Shown piece after piece: positions 22,801-33,300 of a DNA stretch of 64,000 bases. Within the stretch, counting starts at the first letter, position 1. Each line of letters begins with the position of its first letter. Position numbers and translations under genes: made by a program. The notes below the pieces were generated by a model that was not told the origin of the DNA, searched no databases, and saw only the letters and a program-made list of their open reading frames with translations. Source of the DNA: Corythucha ciliata (lineage: Eukaryota; Arthropoda; Insecta; Hemiptera; Tingidae). The stretch covers positions 48,775,253 to 48,839,252 of the forward strand of contig CM075939.1 in NCBI GenBank assembly GCA_038030265.1, given 5' to 3'.

Positions 22801-25800
22801 AGAAGCACGTCGACTGCCTGAGGGATGGCGAAAGATGGGTCTGCCAATTCAAGGTCGATTAAATGTTCTCAAAGGCGGGTGGGGAGCTCAGTTGACGGAA
22901 GGTTTCCAGAAATTTTATTCGCGCAGTACGCGTCGATAAAATAATTGAGGTCGGGCAGAGGCCGTCGGATATATTTCGAGACGGGCGGCACCACCAAGTC
23001 GCCTCACGGGGTGGTGAGCTTGGTCCGTCTTCAAGTCCCAGCGATTGACGAAGTCAGTGGTAATCAAGGAACATTGTGACCCAGGGTCCAGAAGGGTGCG
23101 TGCTATGAGTTGTCCGCCAGATCCAGTTTTAACTGAAATTAGTGCTGTAGAGAGTAGCTATAGCGAAGAATCAGGACTGGTATCTCTCCTTGACAGGGCA
23201 CACGTTTGTGGCAGTACCCCCTCGTCACGACATAGGGGTTTTGGCTCTTCGTTCAGTCTCTTTGCCTTCGAGCTGCTGCTTAAGTGTAATAGAGAATGGT
23301 GCGAACCCTGACACACTTTACAATTTTGAACAGTCGTACACGAAGACGACGAGTGTCCCCACCTCCTAAAGGCATTGGAGACAAATGCGGGCTCTTTTGG
23401 ACGTTCGATACCGCTCTTTGGGGCTATGAACATTGGGCACAGCAAGGAGAGGGGGACCCAGAGGTTGCAACGAACACCTCTCTCGAATTTCATTTTTTCC
23501 GAGCCACATTTCATTAAATGCCAACACAAAATGAAAATGTAAGGCCACAGGTGCTAATCACAGATGGAGAAGAATTCTTCGACGCTGTATATGCATCGAC
23601 GAAGCAACAGCTCCCGAACCTTTGAGATTTTTTAGGCGGCCCGTCAACGCGTTGAACAGCTGAGTCACCGCGAGGCGACACCTGCGAGCCACAAGACGCT
23701 CTCTGTTTCGCGTTGAATAGGCGTGCTCAGGCGCTAAAAATTCCGCATAAAGCTTCACGTACGATACCATTTCAAGGACATAGAGCGCTGGAAGAGTGAG
23801 TATCGCAAGCTCTGAAAAAAGCGGCCTGCAAGAAGTGCGGGAGTGAACACCACACATTATTCGTATCGCCGCTTTATGTAATTTGAAGACGCGCGTCACG
23901 CTGGTCGAATTTCCCCACAGGAGAACGCCGTAAGAAAGATGACTCCGAGACGAGGCCCACAAGGCGTCGAATCGCGAAGAGACTGCGCGATAGGACCTTA
24001 CACAGGTGCGTGATGTGGCTGGTCCAAGAGAGTCGATTATCCACGTAAAACCCGAGGAATTTTACTTCGGAAGTACTGGTCGACGAGGAGGTCAGATTGA
24101 GTGTCAGGTCCTGAGGTTTAGCTGCGTTTAGATGCAGACGATTGACCACGCACCAGTCACCGATTTCGGAAGAGCATTGTTTCAGCAAACGTCTGCATCC
24201 CTCATCGTCACCATCCCGGCACATCACGGTAACATCATCAGCAAACAGGATAGTGTTGACGTTGCCTTTAGTTAAAGCGCGAGGCAAATCATTAATGAAT
24301 AACAAAAACAACACCGGACCCAACCGGGATCCCTGTCTGACTCCGAGATTTCTGCACTCCAGAAGATCAGATACCTCACCGCCAAATTCGCAATACTGAC
24401 TCCAGCCGTTAAGGTAAGACTCAAGAAACCCGACAAAGAGAGGTCAAAACCCATAATGCTGCAGTTTAGCCAAGAGAATTTCCACATTCACATTCGTATT
24501 TGTCCTTGCTAGCAGGCCGGGACTTAAGCTTGAACCGAGGGTCACCAGTCGTGATTAGAGTTTTGACTCGCCTTATCAGAAAATTGAGAATCAGTTCGAA
24601 AGTCGGCTCTACGCTTAAATTGAAGTTCTCGAATATTTCGCGAGTGTCGTCATCTAATTTGCCAATAAGGGCATGGAAAAAAACAAAATCACAACTTTAA
24701 ACTGAATGATTCAAGACCTTTAGGGCGTCGAGCTTGGTCGTAAATGTGCTGACTAATTCGACAATGTTGAGCCTCTTCCCACGGAGGGGTGACGAACTAA
24801 CTGTGACCCTATCTCGGAAGAAACAGCACGTCGATTATCGTAATCCTTCATAAGGGTTTGCCAGGCTATACATCGAGGTTCTGAGCTTCCAGTGGTAGAC
24901 TCTACTTCCGCTATCGCGTCGCCTTACAATGTCCTCTGGAGTGGCGAAGGACGAGCCAGCGGAACTGCGACCCCTCCTCAATTTTTGAAGCTTCATTTCT
25001 AGCGAATCAATTTGGGTGAGGTAACGGTCGAAATCACCGAGCAAGGAGTCCTCGGTTATGGACTCAGGACGGATTTCATTGGACAGAATGTCGTAGAAAA
25101 AGTCTTCGAATTCATTTTTTGTCTTGATCAGATCGGAAATTTCTAACATATTGCCTGCCGTTAGATTTTCGATGGCTTTTAAGCCATGTACTCGCTTGCA
25201 GAGTACTTGAAATTTGGCATAGACTCTTTTGAAGTTGAACGAGCTCGCTTCACTTAATGATACACTCATCTTGAATTAAAAAAAATAAAACGGCGAAATA
25301 TGAAGAAGTAATTAAGCGACTAATTACTAAATTGAAATAAACTTGGTATTGAAACCACTAAAATTATGGAACCCGACAAATTTAAACCAATGAATTAACC
25401 TCCACGATAAGGGTAATGCACGAGGGGCCACTTATTTATGCTAACGCCTGGGCCTTAAATTTAGTTGGAATTAAAGGGACTGGGAATAATCCGGCCTGGA
25501 GGACCAAAATGTCTTGGACGCCACCAAAATGTAAAAAACAATGAACCCACTTGAAAAAGGTGGAATTTTGATGTCTTCAGTCAGGGTTAAGACTCTGTTC
25601 TCAAGCTCTATGATATGCGTCTGTAGAGTCTATGCGATCTACTGCTTCACTGAACCTATTAAAGAGTCAAAAATAGCTGGGCATCCACTTTGTGGGGAGG
25701 GGGGGGTCTCCATGAGTCCCCAAATCCCCAAAATAGGGTTCATGCCTTCGAAATTGATAACTCCTGACCGTTTTAGCTGTAATTTTTCACTAAGCCGTGT

Positions 25801-26758
25801 CATCCAACCACAGAACTGTTGGTTTATTCGGTTGGCATCCTTGTGCTTGTAAGCACTAAGAACCCAAAAATCAGCCTTCCCTTGGTGTGGATGACACGTT
25901 GTTATTTACTGAATTTAATTTGGTTTGTCATATTATGTTTTTTTATATCTCTTTTTCTCAGGAGTTAGATAAACAGTTAGAAAAAATTAAAGTCTTCACT
26001 GCGAATAACCCTCAGAGCACCGTACCAAGGTTTTTAGAGATTTACCATTGAACTATGTCTTAATTACTTTCAATAACGCAATGCCTTCACGACAAAAACA
26101 GTTCGCGGGGCAATCCAGTCATTATCCTTGCCGATGAACTCAGAAACAAACTTCTACCGCCCGAGCCGGCGGTTAAAATTCTTCAACGTCCGAACGCAAA
26201 CGGCTCGTGTAAATACGTTAACGGCGATGTCGCTGGTTCGACCAAACCTAAGCAACCATTGAAAACGTTACAACAGGTATTTTTTTAAACATTCGAAAAG
26301 TTTCTAAAAACAGGAGAGGGGTAGATAATTGTTTTCTGTCTCTCTCTCTCTCTATCACTTTATCGCGGTGGGTCAGCGTGAGATGGAGTACGCTGAAGCG
26401 AGACTGAGAATATTGGGTGAAGCCCGAAGTCCTCTCGAGGATCAAGATGTTCCGGAACTGCAACAACCGGTGGATGACAGGTTCCTCTAAAAAAACATCA
26501 TTATTTTCTATTGAAATATTCTCCCCAAAAACGCCATCCCCTCCTCTCATCCTACCGAAAACCCGCTCGCTCTAACAAATTTCCTTTTAAATTAAACTAC
26601 TCTAATAAGCGACTAATACTTTATGTTCGCTTCCCTTTCGTAGACTATCCAAAATACAAGGGCGAACCGAAGTACCCAAGCCTCAGGAGAGCAACGCCGG
26701 TATAATTAGGCTTCCACGGGGACCTGACGGAACCAACGGCTTCCCGCCGCGAAGATAG
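19782..26758 (+). CDS. SZRD1: SZRD1, SUZ RNA-binding domain-containing protein
   Basis: A small protein with SUZ and SUZ-C motifs, which in other proteins bind RNA or help RNP localisation. Exons are 19782-19844, 25962-26029, 26102-26276, 26377-26480 and 26644-26758, giving 525 nt and 174 residues; human SZRD1 is 152. The start MSEDSKEETWLQSWEELEDS matches the family N-terminus (WEE..DSGE). Next come PAVKILQRPNANG, REMEYAEARLRILG (the SUZ helix) and the terminal SUZ-C motif LPRGPDGTNGFPPRR. All introns are GT-AG and the phases agree. Intron 1 (6.1 kb) is filled with BEL/Pao and LINE remains, the others are short. SZRD1 is convergent with TTC36. Confidence 0.93.
19845..21765. other. First part of SZRD1 intron 1
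   Basis: Mostly sequence without recognised domains, with G/C runs at about 20160, 20803 and 21230. Fragments may derive from transposons, but no motif supports a specific call. Confidence 0.4.
21766..21965 (+). repeat. R2 repeat patch
   Basis: A few units of the CCAATTTCGCGGGTTTGGCT family inside SZRD1 intron 1, just beyond the decayed end of the BEL/Pao element. Confidence 0.6.
23555..24490 (-). mobile_element. Non-LTR retrotransposon (LINE) RT fragment nested in BEL/Pao
   Basis: The 3' part of a LINE reverse transcriptase. GPVLFLLFINDLPRAL and the catalytic FADDVTVM are at 24323-23874, EVKFLGFYVDNRLSWTSHI follows, and a C-terminal segment is at 23962-23558 (LSYGVLLWGNST, AYSTRNRE). There are several frame changes. 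The domain order and RT type resemble the Jockey/CR1 group. It interrupts the gag region of the BEL element, so it is the younger insertion. Confidence 0.8.
24835..25269 (-). pseudogene. BEL/Pao gag-like N-terminal ORF
   Basis: A 144-residue frame starting MSVSLSEASSFNFKR. It is helical and acidic, with a pattern (KTKNEFEDFFYDIL, LGDFDRYLTQIDSLEMKLQK) known from the N-terminal region of Pao-type polyproteins (DUF1759-like). It loses its frame near 24835. Confidence 0.7.
25270..25961. other. End of SZRD1 intron 1
   Basis: Possible leader of the BEL/Pao element. A minus-strand TTTTGGTGGCGTCC near 25515-25540 resembles a primer-binding region, but no LTR boundary can be proved. The intron ends with a T-rich tract and TTCTCAG|GAG. 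Confidence 0.35.
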
Positions 26759-27395
26759 TATATTTTTATGGATAGCTTTTTTTTTCGACGTATCTCCTTG
26801 CCGTGCCAGGACTTTGTGTACATAATCTCCTCCTTTTTTAAGTTTTTTTTCTCTCTCTCTCTCTTGTGATTAAAAAAAAAAAAACAAGATCTGAGAAGGG
26901 CTGCGTAGCCCTCACAGTTGTTTTATCGCTCTATTTATATTTTTAACTTTATATATAACCAAAAAAGTATATTTTTTGCCCTTTTCATTTTATTTTTTTT
27001 GCCACTAATATATTTGTTTATTGCAAGCACTTGACCAAATATCTATTTACTTAAAATTTATACGTACCTAATGTAATATATTTCGTTGACTCTACTCGCA
27101 AACGTTCAAATTTAGAGGCGAACTTTCATTTATTATTTTGGCGAACTAAATTTGTTCACAGGGTAACTTTCTTCTTGTAGCGTAAAGAAACAGCCTCAGT
27201 TGTTAGTGATAATTGTCTCGTTTTTTTCAATGTAAATAAGGCCCTGATGTTACTGAGCGAGTAAATATTTTGTTATTTGTACTGGGTGATGTTATTTTAG
27301 CTACATGTCACTTATAAATTAATAAACCGTACTTGGATGTCATTTGAACAAAATCTTGTCTTTTGCAAAAAATTGGCGGTGGGAGGAGGGGGCGT
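26759..27395. other. SZRD1 3' UTR and convergent gene end
   Basis: AT-rich sequence after the SZRD1 stop. An AATAAA at 27321-27326 (plus) is the best poly(A) signal and lies only 70 bp from the TTC36 stop codon on the other strand. The 3' ends of the two genes therefore nearly touch or overlap. Confidence 0.6.
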
Positions 27396-30300
27396 CTACT
27401 TGGTGGATGGTTCACATTCTTTTAGTTTGGCCATCATTTGCCCCAGCATTTGGTTACACATGGCGGCGTACGGATTCATTTCGACTAGCTGAAATTTGAA
27501 CACTCAAAACTTGTTTTTTTTCTTCGAAATGTTTATTATTAAAAAAATTAAATTAACCTGCTGCCTGGCGAATTTGCTGCCCAAAGTAGCCGCTCGACTG
27601 AAATCTCGCTTCGCTTCGGTCTCTTTACCCGCTTTTCTGAACAGCAATCCTCGTTGACAAAGTGCTTGAACGCCGGCTTTTCCTTTTTCACAACTCAGTC
27701 GGAGGGAGTCGTTTAAATCGTTCATAGCGTCTATTAGAATCAAGCCCAAAATTGATAGTTTTGTAACGGTAACACTTACAAACAGACTTTTACCTTCGTC
27801 ACGGCCGAGCAAACGATACACTTGGGCACGATTGTTAAAACTTGACGCACGGTTGGCCAATTGAATGGACTCGTTGAGTGATGAAAGGGCGTCGTTGAGT
27901 GCTCCTCGTTCGGCCGCTCGAACCGCCTCCAAGTCGATGGTCTTTGAACGAGCCGCTTCTTCTGTTTGGGGCTCATCATCTGTGGCAAAAAAAAAAAAAA
28001 AAAATCAAGAACGACGCACGTAGAAGTATTCAAATATCGTTTATTGTGTAGTAAAAATGCAATTGCGTATTACAAACCCACCAAACAAATCAAATTCCGA
28101 AGCTAAAATGACCAGTCAGTCAGTAAACAAGTCAAGAATTCGGGATTCAACAAGGAATTTATGATTTTTCTCAATCTTACCCGCAAATTGCCGATTTTTG
28201 TCCATTTTAGTAGAGAATTGGCGTTTTTTCTATTGCAGCAGCGAATTAGTTGTTTTTTTGCCCCGTTTCACTAAAGCCATCTAGATTTTTCTCAATTATG
28301 GCCATAAAGCAGTGCCGGATCCATGGTGTGGTGGCGGGGAGTTCAAAACACCATTCCACGGGTAATTGGCCTCTTTCGAAGTCCTAGTTTCCCGGATTTA
28401 CACTTACGGAAGCTATTTCAAGAATTATTATGAGAGTATGTCCTCAGTTCCTTAAACAACACGGCGCACAGTCTATTTGTCCCAAAAAAAACTGGCGAGC
28501 ATCAGCGTATTTTATCTATTTTAGCATCGAGTTTAAATTCACCCCCAGAAGGCCGCGTTTTCTCTCAATTTGAGCCTTCAGATTAGCGCTTTTGTGGGCT
28601 AAGTAGAATATTCAGCCGTACTCTTTATTGTTGATCAGCTGCAACGTTCCATTCCGTCGTGGGTCGGATGGATTGAAAATCGTCGAAAGAAGCCAATATC
28701 GCTGTCCACCTGTATGCCTGAAACTAGTTTTCCCACATGAACATAGAACCTAAAAGTCCTCATTTTTCCTGCTTAAAGCTTTCCGTGGGCCCCTCTATTA
28801 CAGGGGGGGGGCCTCCTCGTCCCTCTTTTGTTAAGCTATAATGATTCACGGACAGAAGTAAGGAAAAAGCGTTGAATGTCGGCTAAAACAATGAAAAATA
28901 CTTAGCAACTTCGCGGCTAATGTTTCCTTAAAACTTCCTCGGATAAAGTTACAGAAAAAGCGCTAATTACAGGTTGGAAGTATGGAAACGACAATTTTCG
29001 GCTTCTGAAGGCAAGTTCGCGGCTCAAACTGAGGAAAAGCGCTAATTCATAGCTAATAAAGGCGAAAAAAATCGCTTAATTCTAAGCTAATGAATAAAAA
29101 GTGCTAATTTGTGGATGAAATTCAGAAAAATGGCTCGATAGCTTTAGGAAAAACACGAATTTACCTCAGAAAAACGGTGAAAAATCGCTCATTAGTGGCT
29201 AATTCACCTATATAATTGAGAAGAAGCACCAAAGGAAATAAAAAACGCAAATTCACGGTTTAAAAACGGGGAAAGCGTCAAATTCGTCGCATCTAAAGGT
29301 AACTTAGTGCCAAAAAGTAAAAAGTAGAAGAAGAAGAAAAAAATCCCTAAACCACGGTCCGATTCAGAAAAAAAAAAACTTTAGGTAATTCGCAAATTGG
29401 GGAAAACCTCTAATTCGGGGCTGAAATGTAGGAAACTCTGTATAATTTTAGAGGCTAAGATTATTAAAAACGCTAATGTGAGGTTGTAATTTAGATAAAT
29501 GGCTAATTGAGGGTTAATTTGAGAAAATGTGCTAATTCAAAGAAAATTGAGAAAATAGCAAGCCGCGGTTTCCGGAAGCAACTTTGTGGCCAAATAGTAA
29601 AAAGCGCTAATTTAGGACAAACATTTAGAACAATCGCGTATTAGCGGCTAAAATGAAGATAAATGGCTAATTTGCCGTTGAAATTGAGAAAAAGCGCTGC
29701 AGTGTTGAAAAACCGCTAAATCGCGGTTAATGTGAAGAAAACGCCAATTCGTGTCTCAATCTGCGAACGGTGACTTCATATGGGGCGCTGGTGAAATATT
29801 TGCCCTGGGGCGCATAATGTCCATAAAGGCTGGCACTGTGCCGGAGCTTAGAAGGTTGGGGTTATTCTGCCTGCTGATGTCTCACCCTGAACGGTCCGTT
29901 AGCCCTTAAACTCATATTATGGATCGTAAAAACGACAGGCCGTGTGATATATAAAATAATCATTTAGTTCCAGAAGGCACAATTTTGCTTCAAAACGTTA
30001 ATTTGACTCTAGAAATTCACCCGCCGTCGTGAACCAGTGAATTGAGTCATTTCCTTCACTTGGAACTCAAAGATTATCAGCCTGAAACTTACATGTTAGC
30101 TCTATAACTGTCTCGGAATGTTAAAAATGTTGGGCATAATAAGCTTGGAAACTATGCCAATAACGCAAGAAACAAGAGCAGACAACAGAAACAGGGAGTA
30201 CAGGATACAATTTTGAGAAACGTTTTGAGCAAGGGGAAAATAAAACTTGTATGATTCTCTGCGAGAGGAAATCAGCAGGGTACAACCATGCGTAGGCTGT

Positions 30301-33300
30301 ACCCCCTGGTTCAAATCAAGGGGCACCCTTTCACCCCCATGCCCCCACCATTGGGCGGGAGCCCAGAATTATACACATTTCCCATATTTTAGCCCAGAAA
30401 TCGCGTTACCGGTGAATTACCGTTTTGTTTTTTCACTTCCAGCCGTGAATTCGGCGCTTTTTCTATATTTTGGCCACGAATATAGAATATAGGCCTCCAG
30501 AAACCACTATAGTGTGCATTTTAGCCTTTATAAAGTTTTTTCTCGATTTCAGCAGTGAATTATAGAGTTTAGCGCTTTTTCTCATTTTTTCTGCAATTAG
30601 CGTCTTTCTTGTGGTGATTTTTGTTGTTTTCCCAGCGCTGGTACGAGCGCTTTTTCCAGTTTGCTCCGCGAATTTTGTGCGTTGAGAATTAGCATGTCCC
30701 TCCATCTTAGCGGTCGAGAATTCGCGTACGTTTTCTTTTTTTTTCCACCTTACAGCGAAGAATTTTCCTCTGGAAACTGAGAATTGCAATTTCCTCAATT
30801 TTTAAGGCGAATCAACATTTTCTTTGATTCAAACCACGAATTATACAGCGCTTTGCTTTTATTTCAGCCGTGAATTAGCGTATTCTCCCACTTATCAGCC
30901 GTGAGTGCGCGTTTTCCCCTATAAAACAGCGAATTGACGTTTTGTTTTTGTTTTTTTCACTTTTAGCCGTGAATTTGGCGCTATTCCTCTAATTTGATCA
31001 CGAATATTGCTTCCAGTAACCACGAGTAAGCGTTTTCTCAATCTCTCAGTTTTTTCGTAATTTTGGCAGCAATACTTGTTTGTGTTTTGAACATTTAGCC
31101 GCAAATTATCGCTGTTTATCTACATTTTTAATTTTTCTGTCAATTTTACCTACAAATTATGGGAAGTTATTTAGCCGTAAAATAGCGACTTTTTCCCAAT
31201 TTTAGCCCAATTATCTGACTTTAGCGGTGAAATACGTCTTTTCTTTGTTTGTTTACTTCTGAAATTCAGCAGTCGCGAATTATCGTTTTTCCACACTAAT
31301 CAGCGCTTCTTCTCAACGTAAAACGGTGAATTAGCGATTTTTGACACTTTAGCTTTTTTGAATCCGTGATTTTAGCCAGCTAAAGAGAGATTTTATCCAA
31401 TTTCATCATTTTTGTCCCTGCGAATTAGCGGTTTTTTTCACTTCTAGCCATGAATTAGCGCTTTTTCTCAGACTGAGACACGAAAATGACAGCATGGTCC
31501 CCCTCCTCAATACCTGGACGGGGGGAACCACGAGATTTTCTTCGTGTTGTTTTTTTTTTTTTCTTTCTTTTTTGAAGGAACAACACCTATCGGGGCGCGG
31601 GGCGAAAATCTCTTGGAGGCCCTTTAGTCTCTAATTAAACTAGGAATATACTTTTTAGCAGTGCTGTTTTCTCAATTTTAGCCACAAAATTGCCTTCTAA
31701 AACTGCGTATGTGCGTTTTCTCAATTTTATCCGCATCCGCGAATTAACTAATTTTCTTATTTTTAGCTGCGAATCGGCGCTTTCTATAAGCTCTTAGCCG
31801 TGCAGTTGCCTCAAGAGTCCGCAAATTAGGTAGCGTTTGAGTACTCTTTCCAAATTTTATGTGCAAATTAGCAATTTATCTAAATTCAAGCTGTGAATTG
31901 GCGCTTCTCTCCATTGAAACACCAATATTCGTGGTAGTAGGTGTAAAAGGCGGGTGCAAGGGATAAAGGCAACTAAGCTACCGAGCCACCCCCGCCCCCA
32001 GTTCGCCCGTCTCGCCTTGCCCCCAGTTCGCCCCCGTTTTCGCCTCGCCCCCAGTTCGCCAGCCCTCACCCGCCACCGTCCGGAGGTCACCCCCCGCCGT
32101 CCCTCCCATGAAATAAAACAAGTTGTCAGTTTAGATAAATTTTATTTATACACAACGGGTTTTTTCCTAGGACTATCTTCAAAATGTACATTATATGTGC
32201 CGTCGTGCTCCCCGTCGTAGATGAGGTAGAGAGGAGGTCCGCCGATGTTGTACTTTGAGGCCAATTCGTGATTCATTGAATCGGTGAATCTTTGGGGGGT
32301 AGATAAACGTTGATCACCTTTCCTTCCGACATGTCAGACACTGAAGCGATACATACAGGGCCAAACGTCCCCGTTGATCTGTAAATTAATCGCCGCACAA
32401 GATAGGGAACGTCGGGTGTCAGCACGTTGAGCGATTGCGTAGCTGTCTGCTCCGAGCCGGCCTTGTTCAAAAGTTGTTTGAGCGACGTCATCCTGGACGA
32501 GAGATCTCAAATGGATGCAGAACGTAGAATGATGCTACCAGCTAGCGGATGTCAGCTTAGTAGTACTTCCCCCACTCCTGCCGAATCTTCAGGGATGCGC
32601 ACATGTCCGTTGACACTTTGTCCTCCAAGATGAATCGTTTGTCATCGAATGGAGACAGAGACTGCTTATTGACCGCTACAGAGAAGAGTTCGTGCTTGAA
32701 TGAGCGGATTGAATTAAATGTTGAATACAGAACCCCCTTGTTTTGAAAAAGTATTTTCTTATAGTCATCAAACGAGGTTTGAGTTTGTATAGCCCGTTTT
32801 TTAGTTCCTTTTGCCTTCTTAACTTCATCCCCGCCTTCAATCTTAGCCCTCAAAGCAACAATTTCAAGCAATCGTTTCGCCAAAAACTCATCTTTGAATT
32901 TCCCCAGTACCTTTTTATTCTCAATATTATGGCAAGGATGTGATATCGGCAAGTCTGAGAAATCAAACCATTCCCGTAGGTGCTCAAAAACTTCTTCCCT
33001 CCAATCAGCCCCGTTAGTCCTAATGTTGTAAATAAAACTGTCTGTGTCGGTGTACGCGAGTCTCAGCCTCTCGGGCCCGAAATGTGTCAACATAACGTCA
33101 TAGTGGAAGCGGTACATGTGGAGCTTTGCAAGTTCTAAAATTGTGAACCCCACGTAAATTGGCTTGTCAAGCAGAATACTCTCTTTGGCCATATGGAATG
33201 CAACAATATCATTGCCAAGAATAGTACGCCGGACAAATGTTGGTTTTGCCAGTAGCTTTTCTGCCCTTTCCACCGATTTCACAAGCTCAATATTCTTTCT

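Larger units (their letters stand above)
21970..25269 (-). mobile_element. BEL/Pao LTR retrotransposon, decayed and internally deleted
   Basis: On the minus strand: a gag-like protein (25269 to about 24835, then about 24500-24830), zinc-knuckle remains at 23158-23529 (GHSSSSCTTVQNCKVCQGSH), and a protease region near 23130-23030 (LLDPGSQCSLIT). A further protease/linker part lies at 22847-22491 (FAIPQAVDVLLGTDIF). RNase H follows at 22602-22279 (ADSSERAYAGVIYL, KLCAAEL), then NNPADWASRG-like sequence at about 22150. The RT core between linker and RNase H is missing, and frames shift repeatedly. The protease motif has Pro where Ser or Thr is usual after Asp. A LINE piece splits the gag region. 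No LTR pair identified. Confidence 0.85.

Noticed and set aside
31857..32220. ORFs in both directions across the left TIR, rich in Arg/Gly or Pro
   Set aside because: They translate the GC-rich TIR minisatellite and do not persist in the right TIR.
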